Part shown: piece by piece, positions 47,255 to 55,876 of the stretch | Position numbering within the stretch: the first letter of the stretch is position 1 | Layout: the number at the start of each line of letters is the position of its first letter | DNA from: Rhodovulum tesquicola | GTDB taxonomy: Bacteria; Pseudomonadota; Alphaproteobacteria; Rhodobacterales; Rhodobacteraceae | Assembly: GCF_024128855.1 (NCBI RefSeq) | Contig: NZ_JAMYDV010000002.1 | Coordinates: 124,001-188,000 of the forward strand | Reading direction: 5' to 3' | DNA: 64,000 nt | Translations under genes and position numbers: made by a program | The notes under the pieces: model-generated | Told to the model about the DNA's origin: nothing | The model's database searches: none | The model's input: the letters and a program-made list of their open reading frames with translations, nothing else

Positions 47255-48844
47255 CTATCGGGGCGGCGCGTGCCCGAGTGTGGCGATCCGGCCGTCGGTG
47301 ACGGGGTGGTAGGGGGCGTTGGCGGCGAGGAATTCGGCGGTCACATCGGCCAGGTCGGGGCCGAAATCGTAGACATCCCGGGCATCGAGGAACATCCGGT
47401 AGCCGTCGCCGCCATTGCGGAGGTAATTGTTCGAGACCAGTCCATAGACCTGCTCGGGCACGATGGGCGCCCAGGCGCCGTTTTCCATCACCTCGACGGA
47501 TCGGACCCGCGCGCCGGGTTCGGCGGCTGGCGCCCAGGTGAATCGCAGCCCCGCGACCTGCGGGAAGCGGCCGGCGCCGTCCTCGACCTGGGACAGGCCG
47601 TTTTCCAGCGCCTCGACCACCTTGCGGCCGGGCACGAAGAAGGTGGAAAGCGTGTTCTGGAAGGGCAGCACGGTCAGCACGTCGCCCATCGTCACGGGGC
47701 CTGCCTCGAGCGAGGCGCGCAGGCCGCCGCCATTCTGGAGCGCGATGCTGATGCCTTGTGCGCGCACCCGGTCGAGCATCGCCTCGGCCACCAGATTGCC
47801 CATGGCGCATTCCGTCACCCGGCAGATGCTGCGGTCACCCTCGATGGGTTCGGCGGCCTCGGCGACCACCTTCTGGCGGATTTCCTCGAGCGGTTGGGCC
47901 AGTTCGGCGATGCGCGCCCTGGTGTCCGCATCCTCGGCGATGGTGGCGTCGAGCAGGATCGGTTCGCCCACCGCCTCGGCCACGCGGCCCGCGGCGTCGA
48001 AGGTCACGCTGAGTTCGCCCAGGTACTTGCCATAGCCATAGGCCTGCACGATGGCGGTCTGGCCCACGATGGTCGGGTAGGGGCCTGCCGCGCCCTCGAC
48101 GCTGTTGGACAGGAGCGTGTGGGAATGGCCGCCCACGATCACGTCGATCCCGGTGGTTTCCGCCGCGATCCGCTGGTCGTGGTCATGGCCCGAATGGCTG
48201 AGCAGGATGATCTTGTCGATGCCGTCCGCGGTCAGCCGGTCGATTTCGGCCTGCACCGCGGCAACCGGGTCGGTGAAGACGATATTGGGGCCGGGGCTGG
48301 CCAGATCGGGGTTGTCCACCGGCGTCAGGCCGATCAGCCCCAGCCTTGTGCCGCCGCGTTCGATCACCGCCGATTTCGCGATGCCGTCGCGCAGCAGCGG
48401 TTCGGCCGAGAGATCGGCATTGGCCATCAGCACCGGGAAATCGACCGAGGCGACGAAGCGGGCCAGCACCTCGGGGCCGTCGTCGAATTCGTGATTGCCC
48501 ACTGCCATCGCGTCATAGCCGAGCCGGGTCATCATCTCGGCCGTGGCCGCCCCCTTGTAGCGGGTGTAGAACAGCGTGCCCTGGAACTTGTCGCCCGCAT
48601 CGACAAGGATCGTGTTGGCGTTGCGCGCACGGGCCTCGGCGATGGCAGTGGCCAGCCGGGCCGAGCCGCCGAAACATTCGCCCGCCGCGTTCTCGGCCTC
48701 GGAACAGACCGAATCATGCTTCGAGATCGGCTCGAACCGGGCGTGGAAATCGTTGGTGTGCAGGATTGTCAGACTGAACTCGGCCCGGGCCGGGGTTGCT
48801 GCCAGTGCCAGGAACAGCGCAGCGGACAGGGCGCGCGTTGCCAT
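47255..48844 (-). CDS. Periplasmic 5'-nucleotidase / UDP-sugar hydrolase family protein
   Basis: A 529-residue secreted metallophosphoesterase. A signal peptide (about 1-21, ending TPARA) leads into the metal-site motifs ILHTNDFHARFEP, LVDAGDKFQGT, GNHEFDDGPEV, LSHSGHDHD and GGHSHT, i.e. the full di-metal set. The C-terminal 5'-nucleotidase domain binds the nucleoside base (ALQNGGGLRASLEAG). It would release nucleosides and phosphate from nucleotides in the periplasm. The gene converges on ileS and is divergent from the DUF952 gene. No phosphate-starvation (Pho) box was recognised upstream. Confidence 0.93.
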   Translation of the reverse strand: MATRALSAALFLALAATPARAEFSLTILHTNDFHARFEPISKHDSVCSEAENAAGECFGGSARLATAIAEARARNANTILVDAGDKFQGTLFYTRYKGAATAEMMTRLGYDAMAVGNHEFDDGPEVLARFVASVDFPVLMANADLSAEPLLRDGIAKSAVIERGGTRLGLIGLTPVDNPDLASPGPNIVFTDPVAAVQAEIDRLTADGIDKIILLSHSGHDHDQRIAAETTGIDVIVGGHSHTLLSNSVEGAAGPYPTIVGQTAIVQAYGYGKYLGELSVTFDAAGRVAEAVGEPILLDATIAEDADTRARIAELAQPLEEIRQKVVAEAAEPIEGDRSICRVTECAMGNLVAEAMLDRVRAQGISIALQNGGGLRASLEAGPVTMGDVLTVLPFQNTLSTFFVPGRKVVEALENGLSQVEDGAGRFPQVAGLRFTWAPAAEPGARVRSVEVMENGAWAPIVPEQVYGLVSNNYLRNGGDGYRMFLDARDVYDFGPDLADVTAEFLAANAPYHPVTDGRIATLGHAPPR

Positions 48845-48949
48845 GATGAATCCCCCTTCGGTTGAACGCGGAAAGTCTGACGCGCCGTGGCCGGGCTGTC
48901 AAAGCCTCTGGCGCTTGACCGGGGCTGCATCTGCGGGCATGGGAGCGGG

Positions 48950-49288
48950 ATGCTGATCTACAAGATTTTCCGCCGGGCCGAGTGGGACGCCTTTCGCGCG
49001 GCGGGCCTGACTGCGGGCGCGCCGGTCGATCTGGCCGACGGGTTCATCCACCTGTCCACGGCCGAGCAGGTGACCGGCACCGCCGAGAAGCATTTCGCGG
49101 GGGAAAGCGATCTGGTGCTGGTGGCGGTGGCGGCCGACCGTCTGGGTGAGGCGCTGCGCTGGGAGCCGTCGCGGGGCGGCGCGCTGTTTCCCCATCTCTA
49201 TCGCGAGTTGAGCGTGGCGGATGTGGTCTGGGACAAGTCCCTGCCGCTGGGTGCGACCGGGCATATCTTTCCCGAGGGCGTGGTATGA
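48950..49288 (+). CDS. DUF952 family protein
   Basis: A 112-residue protein beginning [19 protein letters not shown] and containing [21 protein letters not shown], the defining DUF952 motif (DGFIHLS), and [11 protein letters not shown]. The fold is distantly similar to ADP-ribosyltransferase-like or RNA 2'-phosphotransferase-like domains, but no activity is established. The ATG at 48950 has GGGAG nearby; a longer start at 48887 would prefix unrelated residues. It overlaps pyrD by ATGA, a common arrangement in Rhodobacterales. Confidence 0.88.
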   Translation: MLIYKIFRRAEWDAFRAAGLTAGAPVDLADGFIHLSTAEQVTGTAEKHFAGESDLVLVAVAADRLGEALRWEPSRGGALFPHLYRELSVADVVWDKSLPLGATGHIFPEGVV

Positions 49289-50343
49289 CCCCGCTGGAGC
49301 GCGCGGGGCTGGCCCTGTTGCACCGGATGGCCCCAGAGCGGGCGCATGGGCTGTCGCTGACGGCGCTGCGCGCGGGGCTGGTGCCGCTGCCGGGGGCGAT
49401 CACCTCGGACAGGCTGGCGACCGATCTGGCGGGGCTGGCCTTGCCGAACCCGGTCGGGCTTGCGGCGGGCTATGACAAGAATGCCGTGGCGCTGGGGCCG
49501 CTTGCCCGCGCGGGTTTCGGCTTTGTCGAGGTGGGGGCGGCGACGCCGCGCCCGCAGCCCGGCAACCCGCGCCCGCGGCTGTTCCGGCTGAGCGAGGACC
49601 GCGCGGCGATCAACCGCTTCGGCTTCAACAACGAGGGCATGGTGGCGATCGGCGCGCGGCTGGCGGCGCGGCCCGAGGGGGCGGTGGTCGGGCTGAACCT
49701 GGGTGCGAACAAGGACAGCGCCGACCGGGCGGCGGATTTCGCCGCCGTGCTGGCCCATTGCGGGGCGCATGTGGATTTCGCCACGGTCAATGTCTCGTCG
49801 CCCAATACCGAACGGCTGCGCGACTTGCAGGGCCGCGCGGCGCTGTCCGCCCTTCTGGCCGGCGTGATGGCGGCGCGGGCGGGGCTGGCGCGGCCGATCC
49901 CGGTCTTTCTCAAGATCGCGCCGGATCTGTCGGATGCCGAGATCGACGAGATCGCCGGGGTCGCGCTGGAGGCGGGGATTTCGGGGATCGTCGCGACCAA
50001 CACCACGCTGGCGCGCGGCGAGCTGACAAGCCGCCATGCGGGCGAGGCGGGGGGGCTGTCGGGCGCGCCGCTTTTCGCACGCTCGACCCGGGTGCTGGCG
50101 CGGCTGTCGGTGGCGACGGGCGGGCGGCTGCCGCTGATCGGGGTGGGGGGCGTCGGCTCGGCCGAGGACGCCTATGCCAAGATCCGCGCGGGCGCGCGTG
50201 CCGTGCAGCTATATACCGCGCTGGTCTATGGCGGACTGGGGCTGGTGGCCCAGATCGTGCAGGGGCTGGAGGGGCTGCTGGCGCGCGACGGGTTCGCCAA
50301 TGTGGCCGAGGCAGTCGGCACGGGGCGGGACGAGTGGGTCTGA
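49285..50343 (+). CDS. pyrD: Quinone-dependent dihydroorotate dehydrogenase (class 2)
   Basis: A 352-residue membrane-associated flavoprotein oxidising dihydroorotate to orotate with ubiquinone in pyrimidine synthesis. The N-terminal amphipathic helices ([17 protein letters not shown]) form the class 2 quinone tunnel. FMN motifs: [39 protein letters not shown] with the catalytic Ser, [11 protein letters not shown] and [15 protein letters not shown]. It is translationally coupled to the DUF952 gene. Length is normal. Confidence 0.97.
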   Translation: MTPLERAGLALLHRMAPERAHGLSLTALRAGLVPLPGAITSDRLATDLAGLALPNPVGLAAGYDKNAVALGPLARAGFGFVEVGAATPRPQPGNPRPRLFRLSEDRAAINRFGFNNEGMVAIGARLAARPEGAVVGLNLGANKDSADRAADFAAVLAHCGAHVDFATVNVSSPNTERLRDLQGRAALSALLAGVMAARAGLARPIPVFLKIAPDLSDAEIDEIAGVALEAGISGIVATNTTLARGELTSRHAGEAGGLSGAPLFARSTRVLARLSVATGGRLPLIGVGGVGSAEDAYAKIRAGARAVQLYTALVYGGLGLVAQIVQGLEGLLARDGFANVAEAVGTGRDEWV

Positions 50344-50396
50344 ACGGGCCTGTGGGCGCGGGCGCGGCACCCGGTTGAAGGATTCTGCAAAGGCTT

Positions 50397-50425
50397 TTGA
50401 AAACTCCGGGTCACGGCCCTAACCT
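50397..50425 (+). promoter_or_regulatory. Candidate promoter of the SRAP gene giving a leaderless mRNA
   Basis: TTGAAA (50397-50402), 17 bases, TAACCT (50420-50425). The expected start of transcription, 7-9 bases downstream, coincides with the ATG at 50434. No ribosome site lies before that ATG (TTTGCGCCC), which fits leaderless translation. Confidence 0.55.
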
Positions 50426-50433
50426 TTGCGCCC

Positions 50434-51078
50434 ATGTGCGGACGGTTCGCGATCACCCTGCCGGTCGAGGCCATGGCGAAGCTTTTCGAGGCCATGCCCG
50501 CGAACGATCTGCCCGAGGGGCCGAATTACAATGTCTGCCCGACCAATCCGGTTGCCGCGGTGACCGGCGAGGGGGGCATGCGGCGGCTGCGGGCGCTGCG
50601 CTGGGGGTTCGTGCCGCATTGGTACAAGACCCTGACCGATGGACCGCTGCTGATCAATGCGCGCGCCGACACGATCGCGACGAAGCCCGCCTTTGCCGAG
50701 GCCGCGCGGCGCCGCCGCTGCCTGATTCCGGCGAGCGGGTTCTACGAATGGAGTAAGGCGGCGGATGGCGCCAGGCTGCCCTGGTATGTCCGCCGCGCCG
50801 ATGGCGCGCCGATGGCGATGGCCGGTATCTGGCAGGATTGGGAGCGCGAGGGCCAGCGGCTGAGTACCTGCGCCATCGTCACCACCGAGGCCAATCCCGC
50901 GATGGCCACGATCCACCACCGGATGCCGGTGATCGTCGAGCGGGCCGACTGGCCGCTCTGGCTGGGGGAGGCGGGGCATGGGGCGGCGGTGCTGATGCGG
51001 CCGGCCGCCGAGGGCGTGCTGGCGGTGAACTCGAACCGCGCCGCGGGGCCGGGGCTGATCGCGCCTGTCGCGACCTGA
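50434..51078 (+). CDS. SOS-response-associated peptidase family protein (SRAP/YedK, HMCES-like)
   Basis: A 214-residue SRAP domain protein. Cys2 of MCGRFAIT is the residue that, in YedK and human HMCES, forms a covalent thiazolidine link with abasic sites in single-stranded DNA. The active-site partners are visible: NVCPTNPVA, INARADTIATKPAF, SGFYEW (Glu) and the His in HHRMPVIV. It shields abasic sites during replication. The start must be exactly this ATG because Cys2 has to be the processed N-terminus. No LexA box was seen at its promoter. Confidence 0.95.
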   Translation: MCGRFAITLPVEAMAKLFEAMPANDLPEGPNYNVCPTNPVAAVTGEGGMRRLRALRWGFVPHWYKTLTDGPLLINARADTIATKPAFAEAARRRRCLIPASGFYEWSKAADGARLPWYVRRADGAPMAMAGIWQDWEREGQRLSTCAIVTTEANPAMATIHHRMPVIVERADWPLWLGEAGHGAAVLMRPAAEGVLAVNSNRAAGPGLIAPVAT

Positions 51079-51094
51079 TCGGACCAGTTGCGGC

Positions 51095-51123
51095 TTGACC
51101 GCCGCCCGGTCGTGGCCTAGTCA
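51095..51123 (+). promoter_or_regulatory. Candidate promoter of tRNA-Gly
   Basis: TTGACC (51095-51100), 17 bases, TAGTCA (51118-51123), placed 10 bp before the mature tRNA. A G/C-rich discriminator (CGGGGGCGTG) follows, as in stringently controlled promoters (inference). Confidence 0.55.
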
Positions 51124-51132
51124 CGGGGGCGT

Positions 51133-51206
51133 GCGGGTATAGCTTAATGGTAAAGCCCCTGCCTTCCAAGCAGGCTATGTCGGTTCGATTCCGTCTACCC
51201 GCTCCA
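51133..51206 (+). tRNA. tRNA-Gly (anticodon TCC)
   Basis: A 74-base cloverleaf with encoded CCA. Acceptor GCGGGTA (51133-51139) pairs with TACCCGC (51196-51202), followed by discriminator T and CCA. The anticodon arm CTGCCTTCCAAGCAGG has loop CTTCCAA, so the anticodon is TCC, reading GGA and GGG. The T-arm carries GGTTCGATTCC. It lies alone between the SRAP gene and the ABC exporter; no intrinsic terminator is evident after it. Confidence 0.97.
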
Positions 51207-51297
51207 CGCCCCCGTCCTGTGCCGTGAAATCGACCGCTGCGACTTGTTGTCCCCGCCGCCCGGCCCTACAACAGCCACGGACAAGCAGGAGCATGCC

Positions 51298-53091
51298 ATG
51301 CCCCCCAGGGCCAGGGTCGAGGAAGACCGCGAGAAATCGAAGCGGATCGGGGCGCTGCGCGCGCTTTGGCCCTATGTGCTGCCCTACAAGGCGCTGCTGG
51401 GCGCGGCGCTTGCCGTTCTGGTGCTGACCGCGGCGGTCTCGCTGATCCTGCCGATGGCGGTGCGGCGCGTGGTCGATGCGTTCGAGACCGAGGCGGCCGC
51501 ACTTCTGGACAGCTATTTCGCGGCGGCGCTGGGTATCGCGGCGCTGTTCGCGCTGGGCACCGCGCTGCGCTATTACCTTGTGACCCTGCTGGGCGAGCGG
51601 GTGGTGGCCGATATCCGCACCGCCGTCTTCGACCGGATGATCGGGATGAGCCCGGCCTTCTACGAAAAGACGATGACCGGCGAGGTTCTGAGCCGGATCA
51701 CCACCGATACCACGCTGATCCTGTCGGTGATCGGCTCGTCGGTGTCGGTCGCGCTGCGCAACGTGCTGATCTTCTTCGGCGGGCTGGTGCTGATGCTGGC
51801 GACCTCGGCCAAGCTGACCTCTGCCGTTCTGGTGCTGGTTCCGGCGGTGATCGTGCCGATCGTGCTGCTGGGGCGTCGGTTGCGCCGCCTGAGCCGCGAG
51901 AACCAGGACTGGATCGCGGCCTCGTCGGGCAATGCCTCCGAGGCGCTGCTGGCGGTGCAGACGGTGCAGGCCTTCACCCATGAGGCGGCAAGCCGGGGCA
52001 CCTTCCATGACGTGACCGAGAAAAGCTATGTCGCCGCGCGCCAGCGGGTCGGCACGCGGGCGGTGATGACGGTGATCGTGATCTTCCTGGTCTTTGCGGG
52101 GATCGTGGGCGTGTTGTGGGTCGGCGCCCGCGACGTGCGCGCCGACGCGATGAGCGTGGGCGAGCTGGTCCAGTTCGTGATCTATTCGGTGATGGTGGCC
52201 GCTGCCGTGGGCGCGATGACCGAGATCTGGGGCGAGTTGCAGCGCGCCGCGGGCGCGACCGAACGGCTGGTGGAGCTTCTGACCGCCGAGGACAGCGTGA
52301 CGGACCCCGCGCGTCCCCTGCCGCTGCCCGCCCGGGCGCGCGGGGATATCCGCTTCGAGGATGTGCGCTTTTCCTATCCCTCGCGGCCCGGCGTTTCGGC
52401 GCTGGACGGGGTGAACCTGCATGTGCGGCCGGGCGAGACCGTGGCGCTGGTCGGTCCCTCGGGGGCGGGCAAGACGACGATCATCCAGCTTCTGCTGCGC
52501 TTCTACGACCCTCAGGAGGGGCGCATCCTGATGGACGGGGTGGATCTGCGGGCGACCACGCGCGCCACCTTCCGCCACCATATCGCGCTGGTGCCGCAGG
52601 ATCCGGTGATCTTTGCCGCTTCGGCGCGCGAGAATATCCGTTTCGGCCGGCCCGAGGCGACCGATGCCGAGGTCGAACAGGCCGCCCGCGCGGCGGCCGC
52701 GCATGACTTCCTGGCCGCGCTGCCGCAGGGCTATGATACCCAGGTGGGCGAACGGGGCATGATGCTGTCGGGCGGGCAGAAACAGCGGGTCGCGATTGCC
52801 CGCGCGATCCTGCGCGATGCGCCCGTGCTGCTGCTGGACGAGGCGACATCGGCGCTGGATGCGGAATCGGAACGCGCGGTGCAGCACGCGGTGGACGAGA
52901 TGGCCGCCACCCGCACCACGCTGATCGTGGCGCACCGGCTGGCCACCGTGAAGAAGGCCGACCGCATCCTGGTCTTCGATGGCGGGCGGATCGTCGCCGA
53001 GGGCAGCCACGAGGCGCTGGTAGCGCAGGGCGGGCTGTATGCGCGCCTGGCCCGGCTGCAATTCACCGACGGGATCGAAAGCGCCGCCTGA
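51298..53091 (+). CDS. ABC exporter half-transporter (permease fused to ATPase, ABCB/MsbA-like)
   Basis: A 597-residue type IV ABC half-transporter that would work as a homodimer. Six transmembrane helices occupy about residues 25-325. The ATPase domain (about 350-590) has Walker A GPSGAGKTT, signature LSGGQKQRVAIARA, Walker B VLLLDEATSALD and switch His in IVAHRLATVKK. It is close to the ABCB-type exporters annotated in alphaproteobacteria beside msbA; substrate (lipid, peptide or drug) is not determinable. The ATG at 51298 has AGGAG at good spacing; the frame is open further upstream across the tRNA flank. Confidence 0.92.
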   Translation: MPPRARVEEDREKSKRIGALRALWPYVLPYKALLGAALAVLVLTAAVSLILPMAVRRVVDAFETEAAALLDSYFAAALGIAALFALGTALRYYLVTLLGERVVADIRTAVFDRMIGMSPAFYEKTMTGEVLSRITTDTTLILSVIGSSVSVALRNVLIFFGGLVLMLATSAKLTSAVLVLVPAVIVPIVLLGRRLRRLSRENQDWIAASSGNASEALLAVQTVQAFTHEAASRGTFHDVTEKSYVAARQRVGTRAVMTVIVIFLVFAGIVGVLWVGARDVRADAMSVGELVQFVIYSVMVAAAVGAMTEIWGELQRAAGATERLVELLTAEDSVTDPARPLPLPARARGDIRFEDVRFSYPSRPGVSALDGVNLHVRPGETVALVGPSGAGKTTIIQLLLRFYDPQEGRILMDGVDLRATTRATFRHHIALVPQDPVIFAASARENIRFGRPEATDAEVEQAARAAAAHDFLAALPQGYDTQVGERGMMLSGGQKQRVAIARAILRDAPVLLLDEATSALDAESERAVQHAVDEMAATRTTLIVAHRLATVKKADRILVFDGGRIVAEGSHEALVAQGGLYARLARLQFTDGIESAA

Positions 53092-53173
53092 GCCGCGGCG
53101 ATTTCGTTTGCTTGTCGCAAATCCCTGTCTACTCTGGCGCATCGTTCACGATTTTTGCCGAGGAGGACGGAAA

Positions 53174-53602
53174 ATGGGATTGTGGTCATTCGTCAAGAAT
53201 GCGGGGAAGAAGCTGGGCGGCCGGGCCGAGGCGGCCGAGGCGCCCAGCGTCGAGGAGTTGCACAAGGAAATCGCCGATCTGGGGCTTGATGCCGGGGGGC
53301 TGGAGATCTCGGTCGAGGGCGACAAGGTCAAGGTGACCGGCACCGCGGCCAGCCAGGAAGCCAAGGAGAAGGTGATGCTGGCGGTCGGAAATATCGAAGG
53401 CGTGGCCGCTGTCGAGGATGCGGCGGGCGGCGCGGATCCGGTGTTCCACACCGTCGTCAAGGGCGACAGCCTGTGGAAGATCGCGGAAAAGACGCTGGGC
53501 AATGGCGCGCGCTATACCGAGATCTTCGAGGCCAACAAGCCGATGCTGAGCGATCCCGACAAGATCTATCCCGGCCAGGTGCTGCGCATTCCGCAGGGCT
53601 GA
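53174..53602 (+). CDS. BON and LysM domain protein (Kbp/YgaU-like)
   Basis: A 142-residue protein with a BON domain (about 25-85; LEISVEGDKVKVTGTAASQE) and a C-terminal LysM domain (about 92-140; HTVVKGDSLWKIAEKTLGNG, ending YPGQVLRIPQ). The architecture and size equal E. coli YgaU (Kbp), a soluble potassium-binding protein. No signal peptide is visible, which agrees with YgaU and argues against direct peptidoglycan binding. AGGAGGA precedes the ATG. It is a single gene between the exporter and the acyl-CoA synthetase. Confidence 0.92.
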   Translation: MGLWSFVKNAGKKLGGRAEAAEAPSVEELHKEIADLGLDAGGLEISVEGDKVKVTGTAASQEAKEKVMLAVGNIEGVAAVEDAAGGADPVFHTVVKGDSLWKIAEKTLGNGARYTEIFEANKPMLSDPDKIYPGQVLRIPQG

Positions 53603-53746
53603 TCCCGTCCTGCCCGCCGCAGCGCCCGGCCTGACGTGGCGTTGCGGCCATGGCAGGGGATCTTGCGGCGGGCGGGAAATCCGGCCATCCTGATCCTCCA
53701 TAAGGGAGAGCGGCGCCGCAGAGAACGGCCCCGGGGAGGAAAGACG

Positions 53747-55642
53747 ATGGCAGCCTATGCCTCACGCGCCGATCGCGACGCGATCGAGGCGGAATCCGAC
53801 TGGCATGCGCGTCCCGTGGCGCGCAGCATCCATGAGTTCCTGAGCACGACGGCCCGCGCGCATCCAGACCGCCCGGCGCTGAGCTTCCAGATGTTCTCGG
53901 ACCCCGGGGCGCCGGCCGAGACGCTGAGCTGGGCCGAGCTGCACGGCCGCGTGACCCAGGCCGCGAACCTGTTCCGCCGGCTCGGCATCGGCGAGAAGGA
54001 CGTCATCGCCTATGTCCTGCCGAACTGCACCGAAACCGCGGTGACGTTGCTGGGCGGGGCCGTGGCGGGGATCGTGAACCCGATCAATCCGCTGCTGGAG
54101 GCCGAGACCATCGGTGCGATCCTGCGCGAGACCAATGCCAGGGTGGTGGTCACGCTGCGCACCTTCCCCAAGACCGATGTCGGCCAGAAGGTCGCCGAGG
54201 CCGTGCGCCACGCGCCGAATGTGCGCACGGTGCTGGAGGTGGACCTCTTGCGCTACCTGACCGGTGCCAAGAAGCTGATCGTGCCGCTGATCCGGCCGAA
54301 GAACCCCGACAACCACCATGCCGACCTGCTGGATTTCCACAAGGAAATGGCAAGGGAACGCGCCGACCGGCTGGATTTTCCCGACCATTCCGAGGACCGG
54401 ATCGCGGCGCTGTTCCATACCGGCGGCACGACCGGTCTGCCCAAGGTCGCGCAGCACCGGGTTTCGGGGATGATCTACAATGGCTGGCTGGGCCATCGGC
54501 TCTTGTTCAGCGAGCAGGACACGCTGATCTGTCCCTTGCCTCTGTTCCATGTCTTTGCCGCCTATCCGGTGCTGATGTCGGTGATCTCGGCCGGGGCGCA
54601 TGTGGTGCTGCCGACGCCTGCGGGCTATCGCGGCGATGGGGTGTTCGACAATTTCTGGAAGCTGATCGAACGCTGGGGCGTGACCTTCGTCATCACCGTG
54701 CCCACCGCCATCGCCGCGCTGATGCAGCGCAAGGTCGATGCCGATGTCTCGACGCTGCGCTATGCGTTTTCCGGCTCGGCGCCGCTGCCGGTCGAGCTTT
54801 ACCGCCGCTTCGAGGAGGCCACGGGCGTCACCATCTGCGAGGGCTACGGGCTGACCGAGGCGACCTGCCTGGTCTCGATCAACCCGCCGGACGGCGCCAA
54901 GAAGATCGGCTCGGTCGGCATTCCGTTTCCCTATACGCAGGTGCATATCCTGAAATGCGATGCCGAGGGCAATGTGCTGGGCGAATGCGAGGTGGATGAG
55001 GTGGGCGAGATCTGCGTCGCCAATCCCGGCGTGGTCGAGGGGTCGACCTATACCGATGTCGCCAAGAACCACGGGCTTTTCGCGGGCGGGCGGTTCCTGC
55101 GGACGGGCGATCTGGGCCGGATCGACGCGGATGGCTATCTTTACATCACCGGCCGGGCCAAGGACATCATCATCCGCGGCGGCCACAATATCGACCCCGC
55201 CGAGATCGAGGAGGCGCTGGCGGGGCATCGCGCCGTGGCCCTTGTCGGCGCGATCGGCCAGCCCGATGCCTTCGCGGGCGAATTGCCCTGCGCCTATGTG
55301 GAACTCGTCAAGGACGCCACCGTGACGCCCGAGGAATTGCTGGCCCATGCCAGGATCCATATCCACGAACGCGCCGCGATCCCGAAGCATGTCGAGATCA
55401 TCGGGGAATTGCCCAAGACCGCGGTCGGCAAGGTGTTCAAGCCCGAACTGCGCAAGCGCGCGATCCGGCGGGTCTATGACGCCGCGCTGGCCGAGGCGGG
55501 GCTGTCGGCGCGGGTGGGCGAGGTGGTCGAGGACCGCAAGCGTGGGCTGGTGGCCCGGCTGACGCGCCACGGCGCCGACGACGAGAACGCCCCGCGCGCG
55601 GTGCTGGGCAGCTTTACCGTGCCCTGGGAATGGATCGACTGA
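53747..55642 (+). CDS. Acyl-CoA synthetase (AMP-forming, ANL superfamily)
   Basis: A 631-residue adenylate-forming ligase that activates a carboxylic acid to its CoA thioester. The P-loop is FHTGGTTGLPKVAQH, the adenylate motif GYGLTEATCLVS, the hinge TGDLGRIDADGYLYITGRAKD and the C-terminal catalytic Lys near LPKTAVGKVFK. It is somewhat longer than typical fatty acyl-CoA synthetases at the N-terminus. Substrate chain length is not determinable. GGGGAGGAAAG precedes the ATG at 53747. It is monocistronic in view of the 144-bp upstream gap and unknown downstream gap content. Confidence 0.92.
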   Translation: MAAYASRADRDAIEAESDWHARPVARSIHEFLSTTARAHPDRPALSFQMFSDPGAPAETLSWAELHGRVTQAANLFRRLGIGEKDVIAYVLPNCTETAVTLLGGAVAGIVNPINPLLEAETIGAILRETNARVVVTLRTFPKTDVGQKVAEAVRHAPNVRTVLEVDLLRYLTGAKKLIVPLIRPKNPDNHHADLLDFHKEMARERADRLDFPDHSEDRIAALFHTGGTTGLPKVAQHRVSGMIYNGWLGHRLLFSEQDTLICPLPLFHVFAAYPVLMSVISAGAHVVLPTPAGYRGDGVFDNFWKLIERWGVTFVITVPTAIAALMQRKVDADVSTLRYAFSGSAPLPVELYRRFEEATGVTICEGYGLTEATCLVSINPPDGAKKIGSVGIPFPYTQVHILKCDAEGNVLGECEVDEVGEICVANPGVVEGSTYTDVAKNHGLFAGGRFLRTGDLGRIDADGYLYITGRAKDIIIRGGHNIDPAEIEEALAGHRAVALVGAIGQPDAFAGELPCAYVELVKDATVTPEELLAHARIHIHERAAIPKHVEIIGELPKTAVGKVFKPELRKRAIRRVYDAALAEAGLSARVGEVVEDRKRGLVARLTRHGADDENAPRAVLGSFTVPWEWID

Positions 55643-55876
55643 GCGCGGTGGTTCCTGCGCGCGGGGCGTTGTGCACAGGCTCGATATCGGGCCTTGGGCG
55701 GCTGCGTCCCGCTTTGGCGACGTCCCCGATCCGCGGGGGGAGGCCGCGCGCAGCGCAGCCCGACATAGTGGACGGCGCAGGCGGGCGCCCCTTCGAGGAA
55801 GGGCGATGGGGACAGGCGTAGGGAGAACAGGTCCGACTGCCGCGTGGCCCTGAAAAAGGCGGCGGGCCGGATTGCC
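55643..55876. other. 234-bp gene-free gap between acyl-CoA synthetase and cckA
   Basis: The two flanking genes converge here. The gap contains a hairpin (CGCCCC-TTC-GAG-GAAGGGCG, about 55789-55808) and a moderately GC-rich sequence with no supported ORF or RNA gene. It lacks the GGCCAGAAGAAG box present at most other convergent gene ends of this window. Confidence 0.5.
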
